Positions 17,071 through 27,088 of a stretch of 64,000 nt of DNA are shown here, piece after piece. Origin of the DNA: Novosphingobium sp. SG919 (GTDB taxonomy: Bacteria > Pseudomonadota > Alphaproteobacteria > Sphingomonadales > Sphingomonadaceae). How positions within the stretch are numbered: the stretch's first letter is position 1; every line of letters starts with the position of its first letter. The translations under genes were made by a program, and so were the position numbers. The stretch lies in the NCBI RefSeq assembly GCF_012932495.1, contig NZ_JABCNG010000006.1, positions 248,001-312,000 of the forward strand, given 5' to 3'. The notes under the pieces were generated by a model. It was not told the origin of the DNA, ran no database searches, and saw only the letters and a program-made list of their open reading frames with translations.

Positions 17071-18474
17071 ATGACCCCTACCATCGAAAGCGGCAGCATT
17101 GGCCGTATCGAGAGCGACAGCATCGGCACGATCGCCGTGCCGAGCAGCGCCTATTGGGGCGCGCAGACACAGCGCTCCATCGAAAATTTCCCGTTCGGCG
17201 CCGGTGAGCGCATGCCGATCGGCATCGTTCACGCCCTTGCCCTGGTCAAGCAGGCGGCGGCCCGCGTCAACCGCGACCATGGCCTGGACACGCGCCTGGC
17301 CGATGCGATCGAAGCGGCCGCGGCCGAAGTGGTGGCCGGCCGTCATGACGACCAGTTCCCGCTGGTCATCTGGCAGACCGGCAGCGGCACGCAGACCAAC
17401 ATGAACGTCAACGAAGTGATCGCCGGCCGGGCCAACGAACAGCTCGCCGGCACGCGCGGCGGCAAGAGCCCGGTGCATCCCAACGATCACGTGAACCGCG
17501 GGCAATCGTCGAACGACAGCTTTCCCACCGCGCTGCACGTGGCCGCGGTGGTTGCTCTCAACCGTGACCTGCTGCCCGCGCTCGACCTGCTGGCCGGCGC
17601 GCTCGACACCGCAGCGCGCGAATGGGCGGGGATCGTCAAGATCGGCCGCACCCACCTGCAGGATGCCACCCCGCTTACGCTCGGGCAGGAATTTTCCGGC
17701 TATGTCCAGCAGTTGCGCGATGCGCACGAGCGCCTGCGCGGGGCCGAACAACACCTCTTGCGCCTGGCCCAGGGCGGCACGGCAGTGGGCACCGGCCTCA
17801 ACGCGCCCGAAGGGTTTGCCCCGGCGATGGCGGCAGAGCTTGCCAGCCTCACCGGCCATGCGTTCGTCCCCGCACCCAACCGCTTCGAAGCGCTGGCCAG
17901 CAACGACGCGCTGGTGCAGTTTTCCGCAACCCTCGCCACACTGGCCGTGGCGTTGACCAAGATCGCCAACGACATCCGCCTCCTGGGCTCCGGCCCGCGT
18001 TCGGGGCTTGGCGAAATCGATCTACCCGCCAACGAGCCGGGCAGCTCGATCATGCCGGGCAAAGTCAATCCCACGCAGTGCGAGATGCTGACCATGGTGG
18101 CCGCGCAAGTGATCGGCAACCACCAGGCGGTGACTTTGGGTGGGATGCAGGGACACCTGGAACTCAACGTGTTCAAGCCGATGATCGGCGCGGCGGTGCT
18201 ACGCAGCGTCCATCTGCTGGCAGTGGGCATGGAAAGCTTTGCCGAGCGGTGCGTCGAAGGGATCGAGCCCAACACCCGCCGCATCGCAGAGCTGGTCGAT
18301 CGATCGCTGATGCTGGTGACCGCGCTGGCCCCGGAAATCGGCTATGACAATGCCGCGCGCATTGCCAAGCACGCCCACGCCGCAGGGCTCACCTTGCGCG
18401 AAGCCGGCCTGGCACTGGGCCTGGTGGACGAAGCAACCTTCGATCGCCTTGTCCGGCCGCAAGACATGGTGTGA
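17071..18474 (+). CDS. fumC: fumarate hydratase, class II
   Basis: 467 residues of the iron-independent class II fumarase type. The superfamily signature GSSIMPGKVNPTQCE is at about residue 325, the catalytic-site histidine region QTGSGTQTNMNVNEV near 107 and KIGRTHLQDATPLTLGQEFSGY near 190. ATG at 17071 has GAAAGGA upstream. It hydrates fumarate to malate in the TCA cycle as a homotetramer. An unusual short N-terminal repeat (ESGSIGRIESDSIGTIAVPS) precedes the conserved start. Confidence 0.96.
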   Translation: MTPTIESGSIGRIESDSIGTIAVPSSAYWGAQTQRSIENFPFGAGERMPIGIVHALALVKQAAARVNRDHGLDTRLADAIEAAAAEVVAGRHDDQFPLVIWQTGSGTQTNMNVNEVIAGRANEQLAGTRGGKSPVHPNDHVNRGQSSNDSFPTALHVAAVVALNRDLLPALDLLAGALDTAAREWAGIVKIGRTHLQDATPLTLGQEFSGYVQQLRDAHERLRGAEQHLLRLAQGGTAVGTGLNAPEGFAPAMAAELASLTGHAFVPAPNRFEALASNDALVQFSATLATLAVALTKIANDIRLLGSGPRSGLGEIDLPANEPGSSIMPGKVNPTQCEMLTMVAAQVIGNHQAVTLGGMQGHLELNVFKPMIGAAVLRSVHLLAVGMESFAERCVEGIEPNTRRIAELVDRSLMLVTALAPEIGYDNAARIAKHAHAAGLTLREAGLALGLVDEATFDRLVRPQDMV

Positions 18475-18501
18475 GCTGATCCCACCGGGACCGCCAACAG
18501 A

Positions 18502-19422
18502 TCAGCCGTCGAGCGCCTGCGTCGAACTGTCGCGCGGGCGCACGTAAACGCGCGCGACGATGGGAAACTGTTGCGAAACCTGGGTTTCGATCGCCAGCAC
18601 GATGCGCTCCACGTCGCGCGCGGTGATGGTGTCATCGAAATCGGCGCTGATGATCACGGTGACCATGGTGGGTGCGCTGTGCACGGTCAGCACTTCGTGC
18701 ACGCACACCACGCCAGGGTGGGCCGCCGCGCTGCTGCGGATGGCGGCCACCATCTGCGGATCGGCCGCTTCACCGATCAACAGGCCCTTCGCCTCGTAAA
18801 GCAGGATCAGCGCGAGCGCGCCCAGCACGAGGCCGATCAGCACCGAGGCCAGCCCATCCCACAGCGGGCTGCCGGTGATGAGGCTCAAGCCCAGGCCGAG
18901 CGCAGCGAGCACCAGGCCGACCAGCGCGCCCGAATCCTCCAGCAGGATGACCAGCGTGGGCGCATCCTTGGTATCGCGGATCGCAGACCACACCGAGCCA
19001 CGCCGCCCCCGGTTGAAATCGCCCAGCGCGGCCAGGATCGACCAACCTTCCAGGCCGAATGCAACGCCGAGCACGATAAACGCGATCAGCGGGCTTTCCG
19101 CCGGCTCGGGGTGCAGGATGTGCAGCACCCCTTCATACACCGAAACCCCGGCGCCCAGGGCAAAGACCAGGATGGCGACGATGAAGCTCCAGAAATAGAG
19201 CTCGCGGCCATAACCGAACGGGTGGAGGGCATCGGCCGGCTTCACCGCGCGCGAACGGCCGTGCAGCAGCAGCAGCTGGTTGGTCGAATCGACCATGCTG
19301 TGCACGCCTTCGGTCAGCATCGCCGATGAGCCGGTTATGGCCGCTGCCATGAACTTGGCCGCGGCAATGCCGAGGTTGGCACCCAGTGCGATCAGGATGG
19401 TACGTGTCGATCCCCCGGCCAT
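18502..19422 (-). CDS. cation diffusion facilitator family transporter
   Basis: 306 residues with six predicted membrane helices and a C-terminal cytoplasmic domain (VCVHEVLTVHSAPTMVTVIISADFDD) typical of CDF dimerisation. The second helix carries EGVHSMVDSTNQLLLL, with His and Asp at the metal-binding positions, and the fifth has PLWDGLASVLIGLVLGA. Export of a divalent metal in exchange for protons is expected; which metal cannot be told. It converges on fumC with 27 bases between. Confidence 0.9.
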   Translation of the reverse strand: MAGGSTRTILIALGANLGIAAAKFMAAAITGSSAMLTEGVHSMVDSTNQLLLLHGRSRAVKPADALHPFGYGRELYFWSFIVAILVFALGAGVSVYEGVLHILHPEPAESPLIAFIVLGVAFGLEGWSILAALGDFNRGRRGSVWSAIRDTKDAPTLVILLEDSGALVGLVLAALGLGLSLITGSPLWDGLASVLIGLVLGALALILLYEAKGLLIGEAADPQMVAAIRSSAAAHPGVVCVHEVLTVHSAPTMVTVIISADFDDTITARDVERIVLAIETQVSQQFPIVARVYVRPRDSSTQALDG

Positions 19423-19527
19423 GGCGCGGTATGTTCCCCTAAATGTCGTGCGTGACGGTATCGGGGGGCTAACGCGTGAGGGCCGGGAATGTCACCCGAA
19501 TTGTTAAGCAGCGGGGCAGCCGCCAGG

Positions 19528-21306
19528 TCAGGCGGCCAGGCGTTGATAGCCTGATGCGCCGCCACCGCCGCTCAGGTCGAACCGGCCGACAAGCTGGCCC
19601 AGAGAATTGGCCTCGTTCGACAGGCTGCGCGAGGCAGCGGTGGTCTCTTCCACCAGGGCGGCATTGGCCTGGGTGATGCGGTCCATGTCGGATACAACCG
19701 TATCGACCTGGCGGATCGCGCCGGCCTGCTCCTCAGCCGAGCGGGCAATGGCCTCGATCATGTCGGACAGGCGCGAGGTGCGCTCCACGATCTGGCCCAG
19801 TGCGCCTTGCGTTTCGCCGATCATCTGCACCCCGTTGCCCACGTCGCGGTCGCTGGTGCGGATGATCGCGGTGATTTCCTTGGCAGCGTCGGACGAACGC
19901 TGCGCCAGGCTGCGCACTTCCGATGCCACCACGGCAAAGCCCTTGCCGGCGTCCCCGGCACGCGCCGCTTCCACCCCGGCGTTGAGCGCAAGCAGGTTGG
20001 TCTGGAACGCGATGCCTTCGATTAGGGCGACGATTTCCTGCATGCGATTGCTCGACTTGGCGATTTCTTCCATCGCCGCCACGGCCTGGGTCATCGTCTC
20101 GCCGCTCGCCCGCGCCTCGTGGCGGGTCTGCCGCGCGGTGTCGCTGGCGTCCTTGGCGGTCTGGGCGGTCTGCGCCACGGTGGTGGTCAGCTCGCGCACG
20201 GCGGCAGCGGATTCTTCCAGCGCGGCAGCCTGGTTTTCGGTGCGGCTCGACAGGTCGTGGCTGGCCGAGGCAATCTCGCTCGCCCCCACGCGCACGCCTT
20301 GTGCCGCCTGGGTCACCTGGCCCAGCGCATCGGCCAGACTCGCCATCGATTGGTTGAAGTCGAGCCGCAGCTGTTCGTAATCGCCGGGGAATGTCTCGTT
20401 GATGCGATGGGTCAGGCGGCCGTCGCGCAGGGCAGAAAGCCCAGCACCGAGCGCTCCCACCACCTGCTGCTGCACGGCCGCACGCTCTTCGCCGGCCCGC
20501 GCCGCGCGCCGCGCGACAAAGTCCTTGATGCCCTCCAACGCGCGGGCGATGTCGCCCACTTCATCGGCCAGGTCGTGGCCCGGCACGGTGCGATCGATCT
20601 GCCCGGCGGCCATTTCCTGCATCGCGCCCGAAAGCCTCGCCAGCGGCAGGGTGACGCGGCTGTGGAAAAGGAACGCCACGCCCAAGCCGACGACGATCGC
20701 GGCCACCCCGCTCAGCGTGGCAAAAAGCTTGAGCCGATCGGCCTGGGCCATGCCCTCGGCCGAATCGTCCTTGGCGAGGCCAGCGTTGCGCTCGGCCAGG
20801 GCCGTGATCCGCTTGCCCAGGTCCAGGCCCAACGGATTCATCCGGTCGCGAAACTGGACATAGGCCTCTGCGTTGCGATTCTGGAGCGACAGGGCGCGCA
20901 CCGGCCGTGCTTCCTGCACCCAGGCGTGGAACACGTCCTGCAGTTCGCTCACCTTGGTCACTTCATCCCGGTCGTCGCCTTGCTGCTGGAATGCGCGGTA
21001 GTCGGCCAGCGCCTTGTCGAATTCGGCCACGCGCTTCTCGAAATCGGCGTCGAGCTTGTGCGTTTCCGTCAGGTCGTCGGACAGGATGTGCTTGGCGATG
21101 GTCAGGCGCAAATCCCCCATCATGCCGCGCAGCTGCGCCAGCGCGGTGAGCGTCGGCACCGTATCCCCGGACAGCGCGGTCAGCCGGCCGCCCAGGCTGC
21201 TGGTGGCCGTGATTGCCATCGCCGCGCCGCCGACCGCTGCCAACGCCAGCAGCAGTGTGCCCACCAGGGAAACTGTCCGGATCCGCAATCCACCAAGCAC
21301 CGACAT
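19528..21306 (-). CDS. methyl-accepting chemotaxis protein
   Basis: 592 residues from the ATG at 21306 (GGGG upstream); in-frame ATGs further upstream exist. Architecture: membrane helix (about 6-28), a periplasmic four-helix-type ligand domain (to about 180), second helix (about 190-212), HAMP, then a long signalling domain. The hairpin tip reads IEGIAFQTNLLALNAGVEAARAGDAGKGFAVVASEVR. No C-terminal CheR-binding pentapeptide is present. No che genes lie in the window. It signals to a histidine kinase; the ligand is unknown. Confidence 0.93.
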   Translation of the reverse strand: MSVLGGLRIRTVSLVGTLLLALAAVGGAAMAITATSSLGGRLTALSGDTVPTLTALAQLRGMMGDLRLTIAKHILSDDLTETHKLDADFEKRVAEFDKALADYRAFQQQGDDRDEVTKVSELQDVFHAWVQEARPVRALSLQNRNAEAYVQFRDRMNPLGLDLGKRITALAERNAGLAKDDSAEGMAQADRLKLFATLSGVAAIVVGLGVAFLFHSRVTLPLARLSGAMQEMAAGQIDRTVPGHDLADEVGDIARALEGIKDFVARRAARAGEERAAVQQQVVGALGAGLSALRDGRLTHRINETFPGDYEQLRLDFNQSMASLADALGQVTQAAQGVRVGASEIASASHDLSSRTENQAAALEESAAAVRELTTTVAQTAQTAKDASDTARQTRHEARASGETMTQAVAAMEEIAKSSNRMQEIVALIEGIAFQTNLLALNAGVEAARAGDAGKGFAVVASEVRSLAQRSSDAAKEITAIIRTSDRDVGNGVQMIGETQGALGQIVERTSRLSDMIEAIARSAEEQAGAIRQVDTVVSDMDRITQANAALVEETTAASRSLSNEANSLGQLVGRFDLSGGGGASGYQRLAA

Positions 21307-21411
21307 GCAAACGACCCCTGCAACCATGATCCCGCACGCCATGCGCGGCTTTAGCAGGCTAGATGGCGCAGCGCTGGTTAAACCTGGGAGCGGGACGGCA
21401 TAGGGATATGT

Positions 21412-21563
21412 CCTAGGGCCTGTGGGGATTTAGCCCATGGCGGGCTGCGAACGGCCGCTTTCCGCGCTTCCGGTGCTCACGTACATAAAAGTACGCTGCG
21501 CTCCGGGTCGAAGAAATCAGCCATTCTCGCTCCACCCTGACCTAAATCCCCACAGACCCTAGG
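21412..21563. repeat. fold-back repeat, copy B
   Basis: Outer arms 21412-21433 and 21542-21563 are 22-base inverted repeats with one mismatch (CCTAGGG...TGGGGATTTAG). Inside, GGGCTGCGAACGG (21442), GGTGCTCACG (21472), a GTAC-AAA-GTAC palindrome, GCTCCGGGTCG and CCATTCTCGCTCCACC (21521-21536) match the copy at 8628-8775. It fills most of the spacer between corA and the chemoreceptor gene, both on the minus strand. No coding capacity. Confidence 0.85.
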
Positions 21564-21577
21564 CGGCGTGGACGGGC

Positions 21578-22567
21578 CTAAAGCCAGCCGATCTTGCGGA
21601 AGCGCCAATAGAGCCCGCCGCAGACCGTTGCGATCAGGCCGAGCACGAAGAAATAGCCGTAGCGCCACTTGAGTTCGGGCATGAAATCGAAATTCATCCC
21701 ATAGATTCCGGCAATTGCCGTGGGCACGGCGAGCAGGCCGGCCCACGCGGCGAGTTGCCGGGTCATTTCGCCCTGGCGATGCTGTTCTAGCAGGCTGGCG
21801 GTTTCCACGATCGCGGCCAGCGTCTCTTTCAGCCCGCGCATGCGGGCCATGGCGCGGCGCACGTGGTCGAGCACGTCGCGAAACCAGATCCGCGCCGTGG
21901 GATCGACCAGGGCGAGATGCGCCTCGGCCAGGCGCTCGCACACTTCCTCCATCGGCCCGATGATCCGTTCGAACCGGCGCAACTGGCGGCGCAGGCGGAA
22001 GATGCGGCGGATCGTCTGCTGTTCGGGAAAGACGTCGATTGCGGCTTCTTCCATGGCGTGGGCCACGGCTTCCAGTCGTTCCATGATCGGCAGATAGCCA
22101 TCGACGATGAAGTCGAGCACCGAATGCAGCACATAGTCGGCGCCTTCGGCCAGGCGCTCGGGATCGGCTTCCAGCGCGGCGCGCAAGTCCAGGTGGGCGC
22201 GGCTCGAACCAAAACGCACCGAGATGATGAAGTCTGCGCCCAGGAAAAACGCGGTCTGGCCATAAGTAAGCGTTTCGCCTGGCTCCAGCGTCGCGGTGCG
22301 CGCCACCACGAACAGATGCTTCTGGTACTGGTCCAGCTTGGGCATCTGCTGCGGGTTGAGCGCATCCTCGATCGCCAGGGGATGCAGGCCATAGTGCCGG
22401 GCCACGCGATCCATTTCCTCGTGCGATGGTTCACACAGCCCGATCCAGTCAAACGCCCCATCTGGCACGGGGCAAAATCCATCATCCAGATCGAGTGGGC
22501 CGGGAACACGGGCGGCTGATCGGCCCGTGGGATCCGGCACATAGCGGCGCGCGGCAATGATCGTCAT
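21578..22567 (-). CDS. corA: CorA-family magnesium/cobalt transporter
   Basis: 329 residues. A large N-terminal cytoplasmic alpha/beta domain (PLAIEDALNPQQMPKLDQY near residue 75) leads into a long coiled stalk helix and two C-terminal membrane helices. The signature of the pore mouth, YGMNF, is present in IAGIYGMNFDFMPEL near residue 290. It forms a pentameric inner-membrane channel for Mg2+. ATG at 22567 gives MTIIAARRYVPD. It is divergent from the monooxygenase at 22648 with an 80-base spacer. Confidence 0.93.
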   Translation of the reverse strand: MTIIAARRYVPDPTGRSAARVPGPLDLDDGFCPVPDGAFDWIGLCEPSHEEMDRVARHYGLHPLAIEDALNPQQMPKLDQYQKHLFVVARTATLEPGETLTYGQTAFFLGADFIISVRFGSSRAHLDLRAALEADPERLAEGADYVLHSVLDFIVDGYLPIMERLEAVAHAMEEAAIDVFPEQQTIRRIFRLRRQLRRFERIIGPMEEVCERLAEAHLALVDPTARIWFRDVLDHVRRAMARMRGLKETLAAIVETASLLEQHRQGEMTRQLAAWAGLLAVPTAIAGIYGMNFDFMPELKWRYGYFFVLGLIATVCGGLYWRFRKIGWL

Positions 22568-22647
22568 GCGCGCCACTGTGGCAATGCCACGGAGAAAGCG
22601 CAATCGGGCTGGCATTTGCCCGGCTTTGCCCTACCTCGGACACTGTC

Positions 22648-24162
22648 ATGACCAACACCCCGCGCCCACCCGATCTCGACGTGGCCATCATCGGCGCCGG
22701 CATCAGCGGCATCAGCATGGCCGCGCACATCGCCCGCGATTGCCCCGGCCGCAGCTTTGCCCTGCTCGAACGGCGCAGCGCGGTGGGCGGTACCTGGGAC
22801 CTGTTCCGCTATCCCGGCGTGCGATCCGACAGCGACATGCACACGCTGGGTTTCGGCTTTGCCCCCTGGCGCGGCGCCGATGCCATTGCCGATGGAGCGG
22901 CCATCCGCGATTATCTGAACGAGGTCGTTTCATTGCACGGCCTTGCCCGGCACATCCGCACCGGCACGCGGGTGACGGCCGCCGATTGGGACAGCGCGGG
23001 CGCCCGCTGGCACCTGACGCTGGTGGACGAAGCCGGCCGGGCCGATCGTCTTTCGGCCCGGTTCCTGGTGCTCGCCGCCGGCTATTACGACCATGACGCC
23101 GCGCACGATCCGGCCTTGCCGGGCGAGGCGGACTTTGCCGGCCGCATCGTCCATCCCCAGTTCTGGCCGCAGGATCTGGATGTGGCCGGCAAGCAGGTGA
23201 CGGTGATCGGATCGGGCGCAACGGCGGCCACGCTGGTGCCGGCCCTGGCCGCGCGGGGCGCGCAAGTGACCATGCTGCAACGCACACCCACCTGGTTCAT
23301 TGCCAGCCCCCGGCGCGACCGGCTGGCCCACGCGCTGCATCGCATGCTGCCCGCGCGCCTGGCCGCGGCCCTGGTGCGGGCACGCAACATCCGCCTCAAC
23401 GCCTGGTTCTACAACCGCGCCCGCCGCGCGCCGGACAAGGTGGGCGCCTGGCTCAAGCGCCGCGCCGCCCGCGCGCTGGGCCCGGCGTGGGACGAGGCCG
23501 CCTTTGCCCCACCCTATGGCCCCTGGCAGCAGCGGCTGTGCCTGGTCCCCGATGGCGACTTGTTCGCCGCGATCCGATCGGGCCGGGCCCGCGTGGTGAC
23601 CGGCACGATCGCCAAGGTTGCACCTGCCGGCCTTGCCCTCGCCGATGGCCAGCACCTCGCCGCCGACGTGATCGTCAAGGCCACCGGCCTCAAGCTGGCC
23701 GTGGCGGGCAAGATCGCGCTGAGCAAGGATGGCGCGGCGATAAACCTGGCTGACCATTTCCACTACAAGGACTGCATGCTGTCCAACCTGCCCAACCTGG
23801 TGCAGGTGTTCGGCTATCTCAACGCCTCGTGGACCTTGCGCGCCGATCTGGTCGCCGCGTTCACCGTGCGCATCCTGGACCACATGGCGCAAACCGCCAC
23901 GCAAGTGGCCACCCCGGTGCTGCCAGCCGACCATGGCCTGACGATCGACGATACGCTGGCCTTTTCGTCAGGCTACCTGCAGCGCGGCTGGGCGATCATG
24001 CCACGCAGCAGCACCGAGCGGCGCTGGCGGCTCAACCACGACTACCTGGCCGATCGCGCGTTCCTGCGCCGCGATCGGCTGGAGGATGGCGTGCTGCGGT
24101 TTGACCGGGCGCCCGCCGCGCTTGCACCCGCGCCCGATTGCGTTATCGATACGTCCCGATGA
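22648..24162 (+). CDS. Baeyer-Villiger type flavin monooxygenase
   Basis: 504 residues. The FAD-binding Rossmann motif is GAGISGISMA (about residue 16), the NADPH-binding motif GSGATAATLVPAL (about 190), and between them lies FAGRIVHPQFWP, an exact match to the FxGxxxHxxxWP fingerprint of Baeyer-Villiger monooxygenases (residues about 168-179). It should insert oxygen into ketones or oxygenate soft nucleophiles using NADPH and O2. The natural substrate is unknown. Its stop overlaps the ATG of the next gene. Confidence 0.9.
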   Translation: MTNTPRPPDLDVAIIGAGISGISMAAHIARDCPGRSFALLERRSAVGGTWDLFRYPGVRSDSDMHTLGFGFAPWRGADAIADGAAIRDYLNEVVSLHGLARHIRTGTRVTAADWDSAGARWHLTLVDEAGRADRLSARFLVLAAGYYDHDAAHDPALPGEADFAGRIVHPQFWPQDLDVAGKQVTVIGSGATAATLVPALAARGAQVTMLQRTPTWFIASPRRDRLAHALHRMLPARLAAALVRARNIRLNAWFYNRARRAPDKVGAWLKRRAARALGPAWDEAAFAPPYGPWQQRLCLVPDGDLFAAIRSGRARVVTGTIAKVAPAGLALADGQHLAADVIVKATGLKLAVAGKIALSKDGAAINLADHFHYKDCMLSNLPNLVQVFGYLNASWTLRADLVAAFTVRILDHMAQTATQVATPVLPADHGLTIDDTLAFSSGYLQRGWAIMPRSSTERRWRLNHDYLADRAFLRRDRLEDGVLRFDRAPAALAPAPDCVIDTSR

Positions 24163-24920
24163 GCGACGCTTCCCGCATATGGACTGCAGCCCTGCTGGTG
24201 ATTGGTGACGAGATTCTCTCGGGCCGCACCCACGACAAGAACATCGCCCAGGTTGCCACCTGGTTGAATGTCCAGGGCATCCGCCTCAAGGAAGTGCGCG
24301 TGGTGGCCGATGACATGGCCGCCATCGTCGAGGCGGTGAACGCCCTGCGCGCGCGCAACGATTACCTGTTCACCACCGGCGGCATCGGCCCCACGCATGA
24401 TGACATCACGGTCGATGCCGTGGCTGCGGCACTGGGCGTGGACGTGGTGATCCACCCGGCGGCCCGCGCGATGCTGGAGGAATATTACGGCCCGCGCGGC
24501 GGAGTGAACGAGGCTCGGCTGCGCATGGCGCGGGTGCCCGCCGGCGCCAGCCTGATCGAAAACGCGCTGTCGGGCGCACCCGGCATTGCCGTTGCCAATA
24601 TCCACCTTTTGGCCGGCGTGCCGCACATCGCCGCCGAAATGCTGGCCGCGCTGACCGGCACCCTGGAAGGCGGGCTGCCGGTGCTTTCGGACACGATCGG
24701 CTGCTGGGTGGCCGAAAGCGAAGTGGCCGACCTGCTGCGCGAGACCGAAAAGGCGCACGCTGGCTGCCAGATCGGGTCCTATCCGTTTTTCCGCGAAGGC
24801 CGGGTCGGCGCCAACTTCGTGATCCGCGCCACCGACCAGGCGATCATCGATGCCTGCGCCACCGACTTGATGGCTGGCCTCGCCGCGCTGGGCCGGCAGG
24901 GTGTCGCTGGCGGGATCTGA
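24159..24920 (+). CDS. CinA/MoaB-like molybdopterin-binding domain protein
   Basis: 253 residues. The N-terminal ~170 residues form the CinA/MogA fold: ALLVIGDEILSGRTHDKN, then FTTGGIGPTHDDITVDAVAAALG and LAGVPHIAAEM. The C-terminal deamidase domain of full CinA is absent, so this is the short competence/damage-inducible protein A-like form. Its ATG overlaps the preceding monooxygenase stop (ATGA), so the two are translationally coupled. Real substrate unclear; family members can hydrolyse nucleotide-type cofactors. Confidence 0.85.
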   Translation: MSDASRIWTAALLVIGDEILSGRTHDKNIAQVATWLNVQGIRLKEVRVVADDMAAIVEAVNALRARNDYLFTTGGIGPTHDDITVDAVAAALGVDVVIHPAARAMLEEYYGPRGGVNEARLRMARVPAGASLIENALSGAPGIAVANIHLLAGVPHIAAEMLAALTGTLEGGLPVLSDTIGCWVAESEVADLLRETEKAHAGCQIGSYPFFREGRVGANFVIRATDQAIIDACATDLMAGLAALGRQGVAGGI

Positions 24921-25000
24921 CCGAAACCGAGTGGAAATTCCCTCGACACCACGGGCACTTCCGGCATGATCGGCTGGCGCCGGGGTATGGCCAAGGGGGA

Positions 25001-27088
25001 ATGATGAACAGCAGGCAGTGGGGACGGGCCAAGGCGGGCTGGCCGGCAAGGGCGGCGGCCACGGTGGCCATGGCGCTTGCCGCACCAGCGGCGTGGGGCG
25101 CGCCGGCGCCGGTGCGCACGGTGATCGTGGCCGACCCGGCCAGTTGGGTTTTGCCCCCGCCGCTGATTGCGGCCGCGTCGCCCACCACCGACGCGGCGCT
25201 GGCCGCCATCTATAGCGACGCGCAGTACCTGGCGGGGCCAGACGGCATGCAGGCCTATAACGCCGTGCGCTATCGCATCACCAAGCCACAGGGGCTCGCG
25301 GCAGGCAATATCACGCTCACCTGGTCGCCCGATTCGGGCAGCATGGTGCTGCACCACTTGCGCGTGATCCATGGCGGCGCGGTGCGCGACCTGACGCGCA
25401 CCGCGCAGTTCACCGTGATGCAGCGCGAACAGAACCTGGAACTGGCCGCCCTGGATGGACGGCTAACCGCGGCCTACCAGATTCCCGGGCTGGAAGTGGG
25501 CGACGAGATCGAACTGGCCACCACGCAGACGGTCAAGGACCCGACGCTGCCCGATGCGCGCGGCGATCTCTATCTGCTGCCCCAAGCCAGCGCCACAGGC
25601 ACGTTTCGCCTGCGCGTGGCCTGGCCGCACGGGCAACCGCTGCGCTGGCAGACCACCCCCGATCTCTCGCTCCAGCCGTTTGCAGGTGGCAAGCTGGATG
25701 GAATCGGCGTGGAACTGCACGATCCCGCGCCGCCGGCCGACGTGCCGCAGGGCGCACCGCCGCGCTATCGCTGGCGCCGGCTGGTGGAATTCACGAACTA
25801 TCCCAGCTGGCCCGATTTCTCGCGCCGGCTCTTCCCGCTTTACGACAAGGCCGCCCGGCTCGCCCCCGGCAGCCCGGTGCAGGCGGAAGTGGCGCGGATC
25901 GCCGCGGCGTCTACCGATCCCGTGCAACGCGCGGAGGCCGCGCTGCGCCTGGTCGAAGAACAAGTACGCTATGTCTATGTCGGGATGGATGGCGCCAACC
26001 TGACCCCGGCCGATGCCGACGTGACATGGCAGCGCCGGTTTGGCGACTGCAAGGGCAAGACCGTGCTCCTGCTGGCACTCCTGCGCGGCCTGGGCATCGA
26101 GGCGCAACCGCTGCTGATCCAGAGCCGCGGCGGCGACGGCCTGGCCGATCGGCTGCCCAATCCGGCGCTGTTCGACCATGTGGTGGTGCGCGCGATCATT
26201 GCGGGCAAGCCGGTGCTGCTCGACGGCACGCGGCTGGGCGATCGCTCGCTGGCCATGATCCTGCCGCCACCCTGGCGCCAGGGCCTGCCGATCACGCGCG
26301 AAGGCGCCGCCATCCTGAGCCTGCCCACGCCGCCCCCCACCCTGCCGCGCCTGGTGGCCGTGCTCGACATCGATGACAGCGCGGGCATGAATGCGCGGGC
26401 CAAAGTGCGTGCCCGCCACATCGTGCGCGGTGACGAGGCGCTGGCGATCCGCAGCTACCTGAGCGGCCTGCCCGCGGTCGATGCCGAACGCGCGCTGCGC
26501 AAGTATTGGCAGGCGCAGGAAAACTGGCTGGTGACCGACAAAGTCGCCTGGGAAACCGACGAGGCCCACGGCGCCCTGGTGCTGAGCGCGCAGGGATTGG
26601 GCGACGTGGACTGGGAAGACCTGGGCGATGGGACCCATCGCTATACCCTGCCCGGCGCCGGCTTTGCCCCGCCCGACCGGCTACGCCGGCCCGCCGACCA
26701 GGACCAGACCCTGCCCTATGAAACCGACTACCCGGTGTTTCGCTGCTGGGTGACGACGGTGCGCCTGCCGCCCTCCGGGGACACGCGGATGTGGCGCTAT
26801 CACGCCGCGCCGGTGGACCGTTCATTGGGAGGCGTGGCCTATTGGCGCCAGGTGGGGTTGACCGGCAACGTGATGCGCACGGTGATGAGCCGGCGCGTGC
26901 TCTTGCCCGAAATCACCGCGCAGCAGGCCGCCGATCTCAATCGCCAGATACCCGGCTTCGACAACGACATGTCTTCGGTCTACGAGCAGGCCACGTTCAA
27001 GGGCGCCGCGCGGCCCAAGGACGATCCCGCGCCGTTTGCCGACGATACCGACTGGCTGGCTGCGAGGACACCATGCAGCGGCCGATGA
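25001..27088 (+). CDS. DUF3857 and transglutaminase-like domain protein
   Basis: 695 residues with a signal peptide (residues about 15-36, ATVAMALAAPAAWGA). The DUF3857 domain covers roughly residues 80-240; a transglutaminase-like domain follows, with the Cys in RRFGDCKGKTVLLLALLRGLGI (about residue 350) and the His in LFDHVVVRAIIAGKPVLLDGT (about 391, with Asp after). Export to the periplasm is expected; such proteins are thought to be proteases or peptide cross-linkers. AAGGGGGA precedes ATGATG. The next gene overlaps its end by 16 bases. Confidence 0.85.
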   Translation: MMNSRQWGRAKAGWPARAAATVAMALAAPAAWGAPAPVRTVIVADPASWVLPPPLIAAASPTTDAALAAIYSDAQYLAGPDGMQAYNAVRYRITKPQGLAAGNITLTWSPDSGSMVLHHLRVIHGGAVRDLTRTAQFTVMQREQNLELAALDGRLTAAYQIPGLEVGDEIELATTQTVKDPTLPDARGDLYLLPQASATGTFRLRVAWPHGQPLRWQTTPDLSLQPFAGGKLDGIGVELHDPAPPADVPQGAPPRYRWRRLVEFTNYPSWPDFSRRLFPLYDKAARLAPGSPVQAEVARIAAASTDPVQRAEAALRLVEEQVRYVYVGMDGANLTPADADVTWQRRFGDCKGKTVLLLALLRGLGIEAQPLLIQSRGGDGLADRLPNPALFDHVVVRAIIAGKPVLLDGTRLGDRSLAMILPPPWRQGLPITREGAAILSLPTPPPTLPRLVAVLDIDDSAGMNARAKVRARHIVRGDEALAIRSYLSGLPAVDAERALRKYWQAQENWLVTDKVAWETDEAHGALVLSAQGLGDVDWEDLGDGTHRYTLPGAGFAPPDRLRRPADQDQTLPYETDYPVFRCWVTTVRLPPSGDTRMWRYHAAPVDRSLGGVAYWRQVGLTGNVMRTVMSRRVLLPEITAQQAADLNRQIPGFDNDMSSVYEQATFKGAARPKDDPAPFADDTDWLAARTPCSGR

